From Nilaparvata lugens (lineage: Eukaryota > Arthropoda > Insecta > Hemiptera > Delphacidae), in assembly GCF_014356525.2 (NCBI RefSeq), contig NC_052511.1:8712500-8776499 (forward strand): DNA of 64,000 nucleotides, given 5' to 3'. Shown one piece after another: positions 46,017-58,164 of this stretch. Under the pieces are notes generated by a model that was not told the origin of the DNA, did not search any database, and was given only the letters and a program-made list of their open reading frames with translations. Position 1 is the first letter of the stretch. Each line of letters begins with the position of its first letter. The position numbers and the translations under genes are program-made.

Positions 46017-46125
46017 CATTCATAGGAAAAAGTTCGGTAAGTGCCTTTCCCAATAGAGCATTATACTCAAAATTCTCAACAAGTAATTGATTTGGATTGG
46101 TTTGTGCTAGATCGTAAGGAAACAT
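46017..46125 (-). CDS. DUF4485 protein, first coding exon
   Basis: The exon carries ATG at 46125 and ends at the donor GTAATG (46016-46011) with one base of a split codon. It encodes 36 residues, including ENFEYNALLGKALTELFPMN, the N-terminal helix of DUF4485. Joining G|AG to the next exon gives MNERFIINKW in phase. DUF4485 occurs at the N terminus of centrosomal CEP112 and in small insect proteins; its function is not known. The three exons together give a complete 168-residue protein. Confidence 0.82.
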
Positions 46126-47227
46126 TATGAAATTCTATTTTGTTCAGTATTTTTTACAAACTCAATAAATATAATTTTGAAGCGAAACTTGACACCGAAA
46201 AATTAATTTAGTTTTGAATAGGAGTAGAATCTGTTTGGAGTAGAATCAACAACGTGCATGTTTGCTCGACCAATTAAAATAGAGTAATAAGAAATTGAGT
46301 ATTGAGTACCTAATTATATTGTGATAAAATATTTTCATTTAATTTATCATTTAAAATTATTTTATTTTTAGATTATTGAAAAAATGTTGGAATCATGTCA
46401 TAATGAAATTATCATATATTTTTCCAAGGCATAATTTTCTCTTATAATTAAACAGAAATGCTAGGCAGATGTACTAGGAGCAGATTGAATAATTAGAATA
46501 ATTTCTTTTTTCAACCGGCAGTGAGACAATCCACATGATTATCAATCAAGAACACTTTTATTGAAGTAGATGAACTTGAAGGTGAAGTCTATTAGAAAGA
46601 AATAAAAACTTGCATTATTCAAATGCCTATAAAAACTAAAAAAAATGACTCAATTGTCTTTGAAATTGAACTATGAATTTAGATTCAAAAAAGTTCATCC
46701 ATAAATAGCATAATATACAGAGTAGGCCTAGTTTACATACGGTACAAATAGCATATGAAGTTTGAAAATGGATGTGTCAAGATTAAAATAATGTTTAAGC
46801 TGCGTTTACACCAAAGTGACAAGACCCAGAGTGACAATAAAATAAAACATCAACCACAGAAAATTGATTTAATGACTTTCAGAAAAGTAGGAAAATCAGA
46901 AATTTGATGACCTCTATAATTAGGAATATAGTGAGCTACATTAACTCACATACTTGCTTACATTATTTTAGGCCTACATGTATTTCACTTATAAACTCTT
47001 CTGCTCTCGCATACAATTTTCCCTTAAAATGATCTAGTAGCAGATGAATCACATAGCCTAATTATTATCAGATAATGTTGTACTCTGTCGGGAGATCAAA
47101 ACAATGTAAAAATTTGAGCATAATTTTTGACTGATGAATAATCTATTCCTTTCTATGCTTGGGAACACAACAACTTCAACAAGCCAAGAAAAGGCATTAT
47201 TGTATAATAAATGCATTAATATTCTAT
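46126..47227. other. DUF4485 5' flank
   Basis: The presumed promoter lies just right of 46125. A solo family-C end (AGCTGCGTTTACACCAAAGT) is at 46798. I see no other feature. Confidence 0.4.
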
Positions 47228-47390
47228 GTGCCGGTTGCACAACAGCCGGTTGAATTTTAACCGTGATTAATTCCACGAGAACCAATCAGAGAAGCCTTCT
47301 TTTCAAAAACACTTTCTCTGATTGGTTCTCGTGGAATTAATCACGTTTAAAATTTAACCGGCTGTTGTGTGACCGGGCCTATGATGTATC
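47228..47390. mobile_element. MITE family A
   Basis: GGTTGCACAACAGCCGGTTG / AACCGGCTGTTGTGTGACCG ends and CACGAGAACCAATCAGAGAA mirrored. Confidence 0.85.
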
Positions 47391-49080
47391 TCATAGCTCA
47401 TGTTGTAACTAGTACAGCATTAAAAAGTGTACGATACTAGGCGACACTACTCTTGCAATCATTTTCCACGTTCAAGAAAAAATAAATCTTAGAAAAGAGA
47501 GCCACACATTTTGCACTCACAGGACTTATTTTATGTTTGAGCTTAATTAATTTAAAACCAGTGTATATTCTATGTTTTAACTTTAAGATGCTTTCCACGT
47601 TAATCCAACTAATAAGTCCTTCCTTCTCTCATGAAGCTGAGGCTGATGAAGCTCCTCTTCAGGAGTGAAATGCATTCCTCAATACTCCAACAAAAGTAAG
47701 TGTTTTTTCAAATATTTACAAGTAACACAGTGTCTGAACTACAACAAAGTTATTATATAGTGTTTCGTCATGGAAAGCAACATCAATATATTATTTGAGA
47801 ACTTGAGAGTATTGATTTTTATCAAGGTCTATACTGAACTTGTCATGTCCTGATATGAGCAATGTATGGTTGTTGAAACCGTGTATTGCATATACAATAG
47901 TTCCCAAGTATATTAGGTGAAATAACATAGAGTTTTCATTGCAATTGACATATGAGTCCATTTTTACATCAAATTGTATTCAAATAAATATTGTTTTTAT
48001 CAATTTTCAAGGCTTTTCTAAATAGAGGGATCGGAATCTTGGGGTTTTCAGATCTCAAATGAGTCTGAACGAAGGCCTAAACAAAGTTTGTGAGACCTAA
48101 CAGTACGGTAACTTAATAGATATATAATTCCAAATTTAATTCTTCAATACAATAATATTGTTTCATGTTGAATTTTGACAGCTCTCTTCCTTCTTCTCTG
48201 TTTGGTTCTCGTGGAATTAATCACGTTTAAAATTTAACCGGCTGTTGTGTGACCGGGCCTATGATGTATCTCATAGCTCATTCAGTAACTAGTAGAGCAT
48301 TAAAAAATGTACGGTACTAGGCGACACTACTCTTGCAATCATTTTCCATGTTCAAGAAAAAATAAATCTCAGAAAAGAGAACCACACATTTTGCACTCTC
48401 AGGACTTATTTTATGTTTGAGCTTAATTAATTTAAAACCAGTGTATATTCTATGTTTTAACTTTAAGATGCTTTCCACGTTAATCCAACTAATGAGTCCT
48501 TCCTCCTCTCATGAAGCTGAGGCTGATGAAGCTCCTCTTCAGGAGTGAAATGCATTCCTCAATACTCCAAGAAAAGTAAGTGTTTTTTCAAATATTTACA
48601 AGTAACACAGTGTCAGAACTACAACAGAGTTATTATATAGTGTTTCGTCATGGGAAGCAACATCAATATATTATTTGAGAACTTGAGAGTATTGATTTTT
48701 ATCAAAGTCTATACTGCACATGTCATGTCCTGATCTGAGAAATGTATGGTTGTTGAAACCGTTTATTCCATATACAATAGTTCCCAAGTATATTAGGTGA
48801 AATAACATAGAGTTTTCATTGCAATTGACATATGAGTCCATTTTTACATCAAATTGTATTCAAATAAATATTGTTTTTAATTTTCAATGTTTTTCTAAAT
48901 AGAGGGACCGGAATCTTGGGGTTTTCAGACCTCAAATGAGTCTGAACGAAGGCCTAAACAAAGTTTGTGAGACCTAACAGTACGGTAACTTAATAGACAT
49001 ATCATTCCAAATTTAATTCTTCAATACAATAATATTGTTTCATGTTGAATTTTGACAGCTCTCTTCCTTCTTCTCTGTTT
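47312..49080. repeat. Tandem duplication, period about 883 bp
   Basis: Copy 1 starts at CTCTGATTGGTTCTCGTGG in the family-A MITE (47312) and copy 2 at CTCTGTTTGGTTCTCGTGG (about 48195). The right end is TTCCTTCTTCTCTGTTT|AGTC. Breakpoints share CTCTG. Copies differ by scattered substitutions. No ORF is conserved. Confidence 0.92.
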
Positions 49081-49807
49081 AGTCATTCTTGCTAAATGAA
49101 TAGAGAGGGCTCGATAGGATATGAATTATGAAACAGCTGCTTATGTTTGCACCTGTGTGAACAAATTCTCTATTGTGCCTGCTTCATTCGAGACAGTGCA
49201 AAATGTTCCAAGGTAAGGAGGTGTAGTTGGGCGCTCCAACATGGTATGCAAATCTCAAAATCTCATCTTCTCAATATTTATTTTTATATTTTATTATAAA
49301 TAACTTTTTGATTGTGCTACAAAATCAGTTATTTTCTTGTGAATTGCATAGCGTACTTATACCTACTTGTTTTCAATAGCCTACTCTACAAAACTATATA
49401 CTTCAAGAATTAGAATTCACTTTGAATTATTAAATCAGTGCTCTGTCCAATATCTTGATTAGTGAGAAATTATTGGAGAGACTTTAAGCACCAATCAAAT
49501 ACTTTTTCTGATTGCCAGCTCTGTTGTGGGCTAGGAAGGCTATCAAACTAAGTTATATGATAATGAGTTATTTCATACAAAATTTGTGTAGACTACATGA
49601 GTCAAAAGAACACATTCATTTGATTGAAACAATAAATTATCCATTGTTTTCACTGTTATTTAACCTTTTAATTTGAAATAATTTACCAGAAAAATAAACA
49701 AGCCATGCAGTTTTTGATAGGAGAAACTAATTGGTAGAGACTGTAGAGTATTCAGCAAACCTGATTCTATACAATAATTTGGGTAGCCTTTAAACTAAAA
49801 AATACTG

Positions 49808-50470
49808 CCGGCTGCCCTACTTGAAAAAATATTCCTTTGAGAATAAGCGTATCATAGTTGATTTCAATCATAAAGAATGCACTGTCAACAAAAATACTTC
49901 ACTAGTATTAAATTGTATGATACCGGTACAAGTGAGTCGTATCAATTTAAATTTAATTTATTTTTTTAGTCGTATTTAAACAGAAAAAATTGAAATATGG
50001 TATCTTTTTCAGCACAAAAGTTTCATCAATAATGACAAAAATGAATACGTAGGTAACTTACTCTCCTATTAATTGACCCATTTTAATGTTGTAAATATAT
50101 TAAAGACATTTAATCAATTTTTTTTCAATTACCAGGCTATAGTGAAATGAAATAAATCTATATGGAAACATTGTTTTTATAATTATGATAATATCAATCT
50201 ATCTATATGAGTGTAGCTTATAAATTGACTTTAACTGAATCCACTTTTACTTTGAATCCTATATCCTTATTTGACTTCAAATAATGTTGAAAATTCCAAT
50301 TGTATTAATACTCTTGTTTTCAAATGGGGAATTTTAATTGTGTCAATAAATACTAAGCAGTGAAGTACATATTTTCTGTTGACAGTGCATTCTTTATTAT
50401 TGAAATTGACTATGATACGCTTATTCTCAAAGGAATATATTTTTTTGAATAGGGCAGTATTTTTTGTTCC
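49808..50470. repeat. Inverted repeat pair of about 110 bp
   Basis: TTCCTTTGAGAATAAGCGTA followed by TCATAGT occurs at about 49835 on plus and at about 50440 on minus. Both copies translate as YSFENKRIIV(D/N)FN(H/N)KECTVN. It may be an old foldback element. Confidence 0.65.
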
Positions 50471-50655
50471 CAAATGCATCTCACTGGAGTCTGAAATATT
50501 ATTTATGCGAATACTCATGAAAATAATGCTTTATGCAAGAATGTATTCTAAAGTTACGTAGTACCGTAATGAGTTCAATAATTTTCCATGGCTTCAATAG
50601 AAATTGTTGAATATTTTTATTACGGTAACTTACTATAATTGAAGACTAATATTTA

Positions 50656-50803
50656 ATGTTTTCGCAGATTCTCCTACTGCAGCTTGGAGTTTGGGGAAAA
50701 CTGTTGGTGATTGCAATTGGTGGAATTATAGTGGTGGTATCAGTTTTGATTGCTGCTTGCTTTCTGGGACCGGGATGTTTAGGATACAACTATCTCTACA
50801 GAA
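50656..50803 (+). CDS. Synaptotagmin-like (Syt12-like) protein, first coding exon
   Basis: Synaptotagmin-type proteins are membrane-anchored, with two C2 domains that act in vesicle traffic. The ATG at 50656 is the first in frame after an in-frame TAA nine bases earlier. It gives a short N terminus, a membrane segment (about residues 15-38: KLLVIAIGGIIVVVSVLIAA) and FLGPGCLGYNYLYR, ending at a GTAAGT donor with one base of a split codon. The sequence TTCGCAG just after the ATG could instead be an acceptor, in which case the start lies further left. The family is inferred from the later C2 exons, where GHLLIGLSYLPTAQRLT is the clearest match. Confidence 0.7.
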
Positions 50804-50880
50804 GTAAGTGGGCTTTGTAAGTTTTTAAGTGACTGATTATAGGCTACTGATTTTTTTTAGATTCAGAGCTTTAAACTTAT

Positions 50881-51078
50881 AACTATTGTATTTTAATATA
50901 ACTTTAAAATGAAAAAACACTCACATTCTTTGGTCTCATAACCTCATAACTTTAAATACTTTAGTTTCTGTCGGGCTTGAAAATGTGCAACACCAGCACG
51001 AAACGGTCTTCGCCACACCAAAGAATGTGAGTGTTTTTTCACTTTAAAGTTATATTAAAATACAATAGTTATAATAAT
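50881..51078. mobile_element. Palindromic MITE in intron 1 of the synaptotagmin-like gene
   Basis: TATAACTATTGTATTTTAAT / ATTAAAATACAATAGTTATA ends and AACACTCACATTCTTTGG mirrored. Confidence 0.85.
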
Positions 51079-52315
51079 AGTGAAAACAAGATGGATAACC
51101 TTTAAACTTATAATATGATAAACTTATATTCTGAGGGCTTTATCTAAAAAATTGGTGTATAAAATTTATTCTCTTCACCTGATGAATATTTTGTCAGAAT
51201 GTAATCAAATATGATCAATTTCAAAGCCAATCCTCCGATTTAGGGCTTCAAAATTAATAGGTATCCCTTTTGAGAAATTTATTTTGAAAATAATTGATGA
51301 CTTGTATGATATGCAATTTATTCCCTGATGAAATCTGTCAGAATTGGAAAGTCGCACATAACCTTTATTTGGACAATTTATTTTATGAAATTGGGATGAA
51401 AAGAAGTTTGTAGTCTGTTTTTTGTCCTTAAGTTAATTGTAAATAATAAATAAATAATTATAATTTGATATTTTGTATCTTCTAACGGTCGCATAAGCAA
51501 ATTATTTCAAATTTCGATTTAATAGCTGACAACTATCCAAGCAGAGAACACACAAATAAAACTATTTAAATAATTCAAATGCAACTACACAGAATCGTTC
51601 AAATCACAACATTATTACCAACTTCCAGACTTAACACTTTGGGCCATAGTTTTAGTTATTGGCTCAAAATGAATGATCTACTGAATGTTTATTCTATATC
51701 ATAAATACTGGTTGTATGATTGTTCACTATCCAAGCAATCCTCAATAATTAGAAACTTGATTGATAGTTGGAGTGAAGAAGCATCAATTAATTAATTCAC
51801 CCTATTCAGAGTTACGGTACCTATGTGTGAAATTATGAATATAAAAAGTATTATATCAGAAATTAATTGTGATGAATTATGGGTTTTTACGGTATGTGTA
51901 AAATTATGAATATGTATAAGAATTAATATATTGTGATGAATAGCTTTTTATCATGTCAAAGAGTATTTAGAATCTATAAAATGACTAGGGTACTGAAAAT
52001 ATTAGAAAACATGTCAAAATACTATAATAAATATTTAGAAATTTATATCCGGGTTTGCATCTGCCAACAATGTATACCGTACTGTAGATGGAATTTCAAT
52101 TTGATGCTTATAATACAAAATATAAAGAAATTTAAATTAATGAAATTCAACGATGAAATTTAATTAATTGATGAAATTTAATCAAATTAATGAAATTTAA
52201 TTGATGGAATTTCAATTTGATGCTTATAATAGAAATACAGAATATACCAGAGGTAGACCTATTCAGAAAGAGAACTTGAGAACTCAAAACAGAAAAGTAG
52301 GATCATGTCAGAGCA

Positions 52316-52425
52316 AATTTATTTTTTTATCTTTTATTTATTAATAATTTTTACAAAGTAGCACTAATTGGGAGAGAAAAAATAAGGATACTCCTTGTAC
52401 TATTTCTCTCCTAAATTCATTTTAT
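52316..52425 (-). mobile_element. LINE/SINE 3' tail
   Basis: Minus strand has TTTAGGAGAGAAATAGTACA and AATAAAAG..; same family as 836-935. Confidence 0.5.
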
Positions 52426-52517
52426 TCTTGTGAAATCAAGTGGGAAATTTACAAAATAACTTTCAATTGATTTTACTTACATTTCTATATACTCTCATAG
52501 TAAATTTAATTTTTCAG

Positions 52518-52619
52518 ACCAACTCAAAATGAAGAAGAAGGCTCCTGGAGTCACATTTGGAGGAGATTTCCTTTTATCTGAGATAGGAAGTTCTTCAGTG
52601 GTTACAATTCATAACATAA
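52518..52619 (+). CDS. Synaptotagmin-like protein, exon 2
   Basis: 102 nt, from TTTTTCAG to GTGAGT; A|AC joins in phase. It encodes NQLKMKKKAPGVTFGGDFLL then SEIGSSSVVTIHNI: a basic juxtamembrane patch followed by the start of the linker. Confidence 0.8.
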
Positions 52620-52656
52620 GTGAGTATGAATTATTTAAATTACTCAAGCTTTTGAA

Positions 52657-52816
52657 TTGAGAATATAAATAGATATTCGCTTTTAACTTGGAGAAGGGGT
52701 TGAAAATATGTATTTTATAAATTATAAAACTTCTCATTGAGAATATAAATGGTCACTTGCTTTTAACTTGAAAAAGGGGTTGAAAATATTTATTTTATAA
52801 ATTATAAAACTTCTCA
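52657..52816. repeat. Tandem duplication, two units of about 80 bp
   Basis: TTGAGAATATAAAT followed by GCTTTTAACTTG, AAGGGGTTGAAAATAT and TTATAAAACTTCTCA occurs twice, about 40 bp after exon 2. Confidence 0.9.
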
Positions 52817-53055
52817 GACATTGAACAACCAATATCATTGACCTCAATCAAATGAATATTTAATTTGTAACAGAAATTCAGAAATTCCAATGATTCCAAA
52901 CATCATTTAATAATTTGATGTCTTCAACAGAAAAGGAGAAAGAAAGTAAAATTCACTCTGATAAGTGAGAGACTAAACAACTAGTAAAATCTCAATGAAC
53001 AAAAAAAATGTTTTATAAATGAATTACTGTGTTGATAAATATTTTTCATTTACAG

Positions 53056-53141
53056 ACAATTCTTTCAGAAAAACTCCGGTGAGCTATCGTCAGAGTGTAT
53101 GCAGTACCATATCAGAGACAAGCCTGACTTCAGGATCAAAT
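53056..53141 (+). CDS. Synaptotagmin-like protein, exon 3
   Basis: 86 nt, TTTACAG to GTAATT; ends in phase 0. It encodes a serine/threonine-rich linker, NNSFRKTPVSYRQSVCSTIS then ETSLTSGSN. Confidence 0.8.
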
Positions 53142-53219
53142 GTAATTATTGAATTCATCTATTATTTATTATTAAATAAAAAACACGTATGTTGTCAAAT
53201 TCTACTCAGTTTATAGTAG

Positions 53220-53753
53220 ATAATAATAATCAATAACTATAAATAAATAAATTATCATTTCAAATATCAATAGATAAATAATACATAAATTATTATTTAT
53301 TATAACAATACTTTTTCATGTTTATCTTATTAAGCTTAACATTTTGTTTATTATTGTCCTTTTTCATGTTTTCTTGGGGAAAGCTTACATATTAAGAAGA
53401 AAATTTAGACTTTTACATTCTTCATCTAGATTTATCAGGTAAAGTTTTTGTTCAAGCTGAAATATTTTAATTCTGATACACATTGTTATGCTACAACTAT
53501 TTGTAGTCTCTAGAAACATAATACAATACGGTACGGTACTGATGTATTGTGTTGAGAATATTAGCTAGATAGGTAACTATAGAAATGGTATTTCTCGTGA
53601 AATGAAAAATTATTTCTATTGTTTGGATAATTTTGTGAAAGAATGATTTATTTTATATACGTTATATTGTTTCAAAAACGTTTTAAGACTCATGTCTCAA
53701 TCAATGTTGAATAATTTAATTTTTTGATTAATGGAAATCTATTCTATTTTCAG
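53220..53753. other. Intron 3 of the synaptotagmin-like gene
   Basis: AT-rich; no repeat or coding signal that I can support. Confidence 0.5.
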
Positions 53754-53849
53754 ACATCATACACTAGCATTGGTTTCATGCCTCTACCAACAATTGTTTT
53801 CTTGTTGCAAAATGTCACCAATCCTGGAAAATTGATCATATTTCTGAAA
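53754..53849 (+). CDS. Synaptotagmin-like protein, exon 4
   Basis: 96 nt, TATTTTCAG to GTGAGT. It ends NPGKLIIFLK, the G-K-L-x-x-x-L strand that opens C2A. Confidence 0.8.
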
Positions 53850-53949
53850 GTGAGTGGAAATCTGCTGTTACATATTTTCCTGTTATCTTCCATATTGCAC
53901 ATTTTTGCATGGATTAATTCAATGGTACCTACATGATTTTTTTTCTAAT

Positions 53950-54440
53950 GGTGATGCCCACATGAGCTCTAGGCTTGTGCGTGGGTAATGAGGCGGATGA
54001 TGATGAGATATGAATGGACCTACAGTTTTAGGTGGGTTCCGAGCCACCGGGAAACAATTTTACAACTCATGAATCATATTCAGAGGAGTTGGCTCAAACG
54101 GTCATTTAAATAAAACATGTCAATGAAATTTGAATCTCATTCTTGTAAAGAATAACTGTTTTGATTGATTGATTATAATTTCTGTTTGACCAATATTTGC
54201 TATGAATTGGAGATACATTGTTCAATGATTAAAGGTCTTGTATTCATAACATACAAGTGTAAATAACTGAACTTTTCTAGTTCTCAAGTTATTTTAGTCC
54301 TCAATAATAGAGTAATTCATTACGGTAACTTTGAACTGCCATTTATTTATTCCATAAAAACATAGAAAATCTCACAGACAAACTCCAATATGCGCCTTAA
54401 TGACATATTTGATAGTATGACATTACAATTAAAAAAGAAT
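53950..54440 (+). mobile_element. Two LINE-tail-like repeats in intron 4
   Basis: 53950-54170 contains GATGCCCACATGAGCTCTAG and GGACCTACAGTTTTAGGTGG (shared with 20800-20940). 54350-54440 contains CTCACAGACAAACTCCAATA and GACATATTTGATAGTATGAC (shared with 33530). Confidence 0.6.
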
Positions 54441-54573
54441 ATAAATCAATCACCATGTAATCAATCGCTTGTCTTGGGCCTAAATATATAGTTTATTATT
54501 ACTTCATGTTAATGGAAGAGTAGTCTACCTAATTAATTCCAATTTTTGATTTTACGAGAATTATTTTTTCTAG

Positions 54574-54750
54574 CATTTGGAAGGACTTCCAGCTAAAGAT
54601 TTTCCTCATCACACAGAAGTGATAACAGAGTTGAAAATTAAATCAGGAACGTCATATCATTGGTCAGCAATATCCAGAGCAATACGCAATACAAGATCAC
54701 CAGAATATGATACTGAATTCTCATTACCTACCACAACTGCTGATTTACAG
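54574..54750 (+). CDS. Synaptotagmin-like protein, exon 5 (C2A)
   Basis: 177 nt, TTTTCTAG to GTAGGT, 59 codons. It encodes EGLPAKDF, EVITELKIKSG and ISRAIRNTRSPEYDTEFSLP, the middle strands of C2A. The usual calcium-binding aspartates of loop 1 are not evident, so calcium-independent action, as for Syt12, is possible (inference). Confidence 0.85.
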
Positions 54751-54802
54751 GTAGGTTGATCTTAGCATGTTCAAAAAAAATTATTCATGTTAAACACTAT
54801 TA

Positions 54803-54962
54803 GTGCCGTTGCAAAAAACCTGTTAAATTTTAACCTGAATTAATTTCACGAGAACCAATCAGAGAAGTTTCAGTTTCTTTTCATAAAAGCGTTCTCTGTT
54901 TGGTTCTTGTGGATTTAATCATTATTAAAATTTAACCGCCTTTTGTGCAACCGGCCTCAAGA
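54803..54962. mobile_element. MITE family A in intron 5
   Basis: GTGCCGTTGCAAAAAACC / TTTTGTGCAACCGGCC ends and ACGAGAACCAATCAGAGAA partly mirrored. Confidence 0.75.
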
Positions 54963-55630
54963 GTAATTATTGATGCATATGACAATTTTACAAGTTACAT
55001 TTTCAAATAATTGTGTAGTTCTTGTAAAAACATCTAAGTTGTTACACTCAAAAGAATGGTTGAACTGTTTAAGGTTCCTATAAAGCTTCTAGGATACTTA
55101 TAAAGTCTAATTGAGCATTAAATATACTATATAGGTTAAGAAACATGAAATTATTCGACAATAAGATACTGGAAACCTGAAAAGCATCTCATTCTATGAA
55201 ACATGTGAGAATTTAATTATCTGTGATTGATATTAGGTAGTAAATTGTTTGAAATTTTAAGATGCTTTGTAGTCCAATAAAAGAAAATTAGATAAAAAAT
55301 GTATTTCACAAAATTTCACTGTAATCAAATCGTGATTTGTTCCAATTTAGTTTCTCTTATTCTATGGATTTCATTATAAAACACACATTATATTTTTTCA
55401 AGGAAAGCTTTGAGAGAAACCGTTTTGGGTTTTTCCTATTGTTCTTTTTCCAAGCATTTTTTTTATTTGTGCATTATTTAGAAAAATTAATATATTAAAG
55501 TACATAAAATAAGTTGAAAGCTGGGTGAACTATCAACTATTATACTTGTGATAGAAAATAATAAATATCGATTATGCTAATCAGAGAAATAATGAAAAAC
55601 GTAACAGTTTTATTCCATTTTATTTCGCAG

Positions 55631-55783
55631 AAATGGTGTCTAACAATAACAGCATATGATAAAGACAGATTCAATGGCTACAGAGAGCTCGCTACAATGG
55701 ATGTTTTCTTGAGAGACTTTATTCCAGCTCTACAAACAGGAAAGATTATCAGGCATGCATCAGTAATGACGGTTTACAAAAAG
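55631..55783 (+). CDS. Synaptotagmin-like protein, exon 6 (end of C2A)
   Basis: 153 nt, TTTCGCAG to GTAAAA, 51 codons. KWCLTITAYDKDRFNGYREL is the C2 strand with the loop-3 D-x-D-like motif (DKDRF), followed by ATMDVFLRDF. Confidence 0.88.
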
Positions 55784-55960
55784 GTAAAAAGTGCATACAA
55801 TGAAATCTCAATTCAGTTTCTCTGTTTATTTCTATAAATAGTGGACATTGGAATTATCTAGAATAGACATTTAAATCTGCTGTCATATTATTTTTTGTTA
55901 GATATAAATAATTTATCACCAATATTATTATTTATTTAGCGTATGGTAGTTTTGTCAAAA

Positions 55961-56210
55961 TTAAGAAAATTTCACACTATAAGTGCACTTGTCAAGGGTT
56001 GAAATGTACTGTATTGCCTGGGCACTGGCTACAGTAAAGTCGTTAGCCTCACCCAGGTAGGCACCTCTCTCACATTCAAATATGATGTGGTGCACTGTCT
56101 GCTCCATCGCCCCACAGTCACATAGTGGGGAGTCTGCAAGTCCCCATTTGAAAAACGATTTTATATCACTAATATTTAAAATTTGATAATATAATATATC
56201 ACTCAATTAT
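55961..56210 (-). mobile_element. LINE C-terminal fragment in intron 6
   Basis: Minus strand gives FFKWGLADSPLCDCGAMEQT then VHHIIFECERGAYLGE: the cysteine/histidine motif at the end of LINE ORF2. Confidence 0.85.
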
Positions 56211-56437
56211 TGAGTGTTTGAAATTCATATTATTACATGAGAGGAAATTTTAAAAATGTAAGGATAAAAAAATGTTTCACCCTTATTTCTTCTAAAACAA
56301 AAATTCAGCTCTATTATGCTATAATAATTAACTTTGTGCAAAAAATTATCTCAAAATTTGTCAAATGAGCTGGCAGTGATTGAATAATGTAGTTTCTCAT
56401 CATAACTTTTGATGAACTGTATCTTTTTTGTTTGAAG

Positions 56438-56558
56438 GAGTATGGACACCTCCTGATAGGTCTGAGCTACCTTCCAACTGCACAGAGGTTGACTATCAGC
56501 CTCATAAGAGCTGCCAATTTGGTTTGCTTACAAAACACCTCATCGGAGAAAGATTTCA
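56438..56558 (+). CDS. Synaptotagmin-like protein, exon 7 (start of C2B)
   Basis: 121 nt, TTTGAAG to GTAAGT. GHLLIGLSYLPTAQRLTISL then IRAANLV is the classic first two strands of a synaptotagmin C2B domain. Confidence 0.92.
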
Positions 56559-56723
56559 GTAAGTTTCAACAATTTTAAATTTTTAACAATATTCTTGCAG
56601 CATTAAAGTTCTATATGTTTCTGAAGGCTCTTTCCTGGAAGGTGGACACCTTCCCCCCAAACATCTCTACCAGCTATAATGAATACAATATACTACAGTA
56701 AATAATATAATAATTCAGTTCTA

Positions 56724-56830
56724 TCCAAATTTGGGAGAGGAATAGCACACAAGGTTACCTTATTTTTCCCTCCCCCTATCATTTTTATAATGTACTTATT
56801 GTATAAATTTATTTATTTATTTATTTATTA
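56724..56830 (+). mobile_element. LINE/SINE 3' tail
   Basis: AATTTGGGAGAGGAATAGCA...TCATTTTTATAATGTACTTA then (TTTA)n. Confidence 0.6.
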
Positions 56831-57587
56831 GAACAGTCACAAACACGATATTTGGAAAGAGAAACAGGCAATTGCCCAAAACTTCTTCAATTCCTTGATT
56901 TTGGCACATAAATAGTCCAAAGTGAGGTTAAGTTTAAAATCTCTGTTTTCACCAAAGATGAAAATGAATAATATTCCAATTTCTATTTCAGTCTCCTATC
57001 AAATTAGTAAAAGTTACAGTAACTATATAAACCATATAGCTATTGTAGTATATAGTTACTGTAGTCAAAGGGTTTCACATGAGGAAAGCTCTCTAGAGAT
57101 GATTTTTATTTATCGTAGTTAATTGATCCAATAAATTTCATATTGAATTAACACATAAATAATTTAATGCTAGTTTTACTATTTCAACGTAATTCTTCAG
57201 ATTATAATAACTCTAGGTAATTTCTTTGGACCGAATAATATTAAATTAACATAATTGAGAAAAAATATTTACACCTCGTCAATACTCTGCTAATAGCCAA
57301 TTAATAATTTATGAAAATATCCTAAAATCAAAGTGGTAATTCTTTTTTTTCTCCTTTTTTCAAATGTTTCTTCTTTCTTTGTATGATACATATATATAGC
57401 GTTTACAAGTTTGTTCCTTGAATGGTTCCAAATTTTTTTCAATAACTCAATATTATTCGTTACAAGTGGCAATTGAGTGGAATATTTCTAATTAATTTAT
57501 TAATTCAAGCCATCTAAACTCTAAATTATAGTTTTAATGTTTATTTTGGACTAACATTTTATAATAATTGTACACGTGAAATTCTAA

Positions 57588-57960
57588 CCTTATCTTGGAC
57601 TTTGTCACTTATAAATTTGGAAGAAAAATAGTACAAGGACTACCTTATTATTTCATCTTTCAATGTTATTACATTAGTGTCATTTGCATTGTAAATAAAT
57701 GAATAAATATATCTTTCATCCTACACCTCTTTACTAACTTTCCGGAATCTAACCCAAATATCGTTCTCTTCTGATCTTATTAGTTATACTGAATCGTGAA
57801 TGGAGTGCGATATTATTTTCTTTTGTTTTCTTTTTTGTATTATAATTTATTGTAATGTTATACTATCAAATATGTCATTAAGGCTCTTACTGGAGTTTAT
57901 CTATAATCCTTTTTATGTTTTCATGGAATAAATGAATAAATAAATTAAACCAGTAGTATT
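57588..57960 (+). mobile_element. Two adjacent repeat tails
   Basis: 57588-57710 resembles the previous tail, diverged; 57720-57960 is the inverted match of 33530-33790 (TTTCCGGAATCTAACCCAAA). Both end in AATAAATGAATAAA. Confidence 0.65.
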
Positions 57961-58164
57961 CCATCTCCTTCCCAAGACAATCTAAAGTTTTAAAAACTTT
58001 AATAATAAGCATAAAACTCACAACTGTAGTAATTCTTATAAATCTTTTCAACTTTGAATAATTGATCAAAATACTGGTATTTTCGAACTCGATATTATTG
58101 ATTCCATATGTACTCTAAGCTCCACCAGCATGAGCATTATATTATCATTAAGGATTGTATACAA

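Noticed and set aside
49120..49212. Candidate first exon of the Syt-like gene with an ATG and an AAG|GTAAGG donor
   Set aside because: Joined to 50668 it reads into a TGA within 15 codons; the phases do not fit the membrane-segment frame. It could still be a 5' UTR exon.
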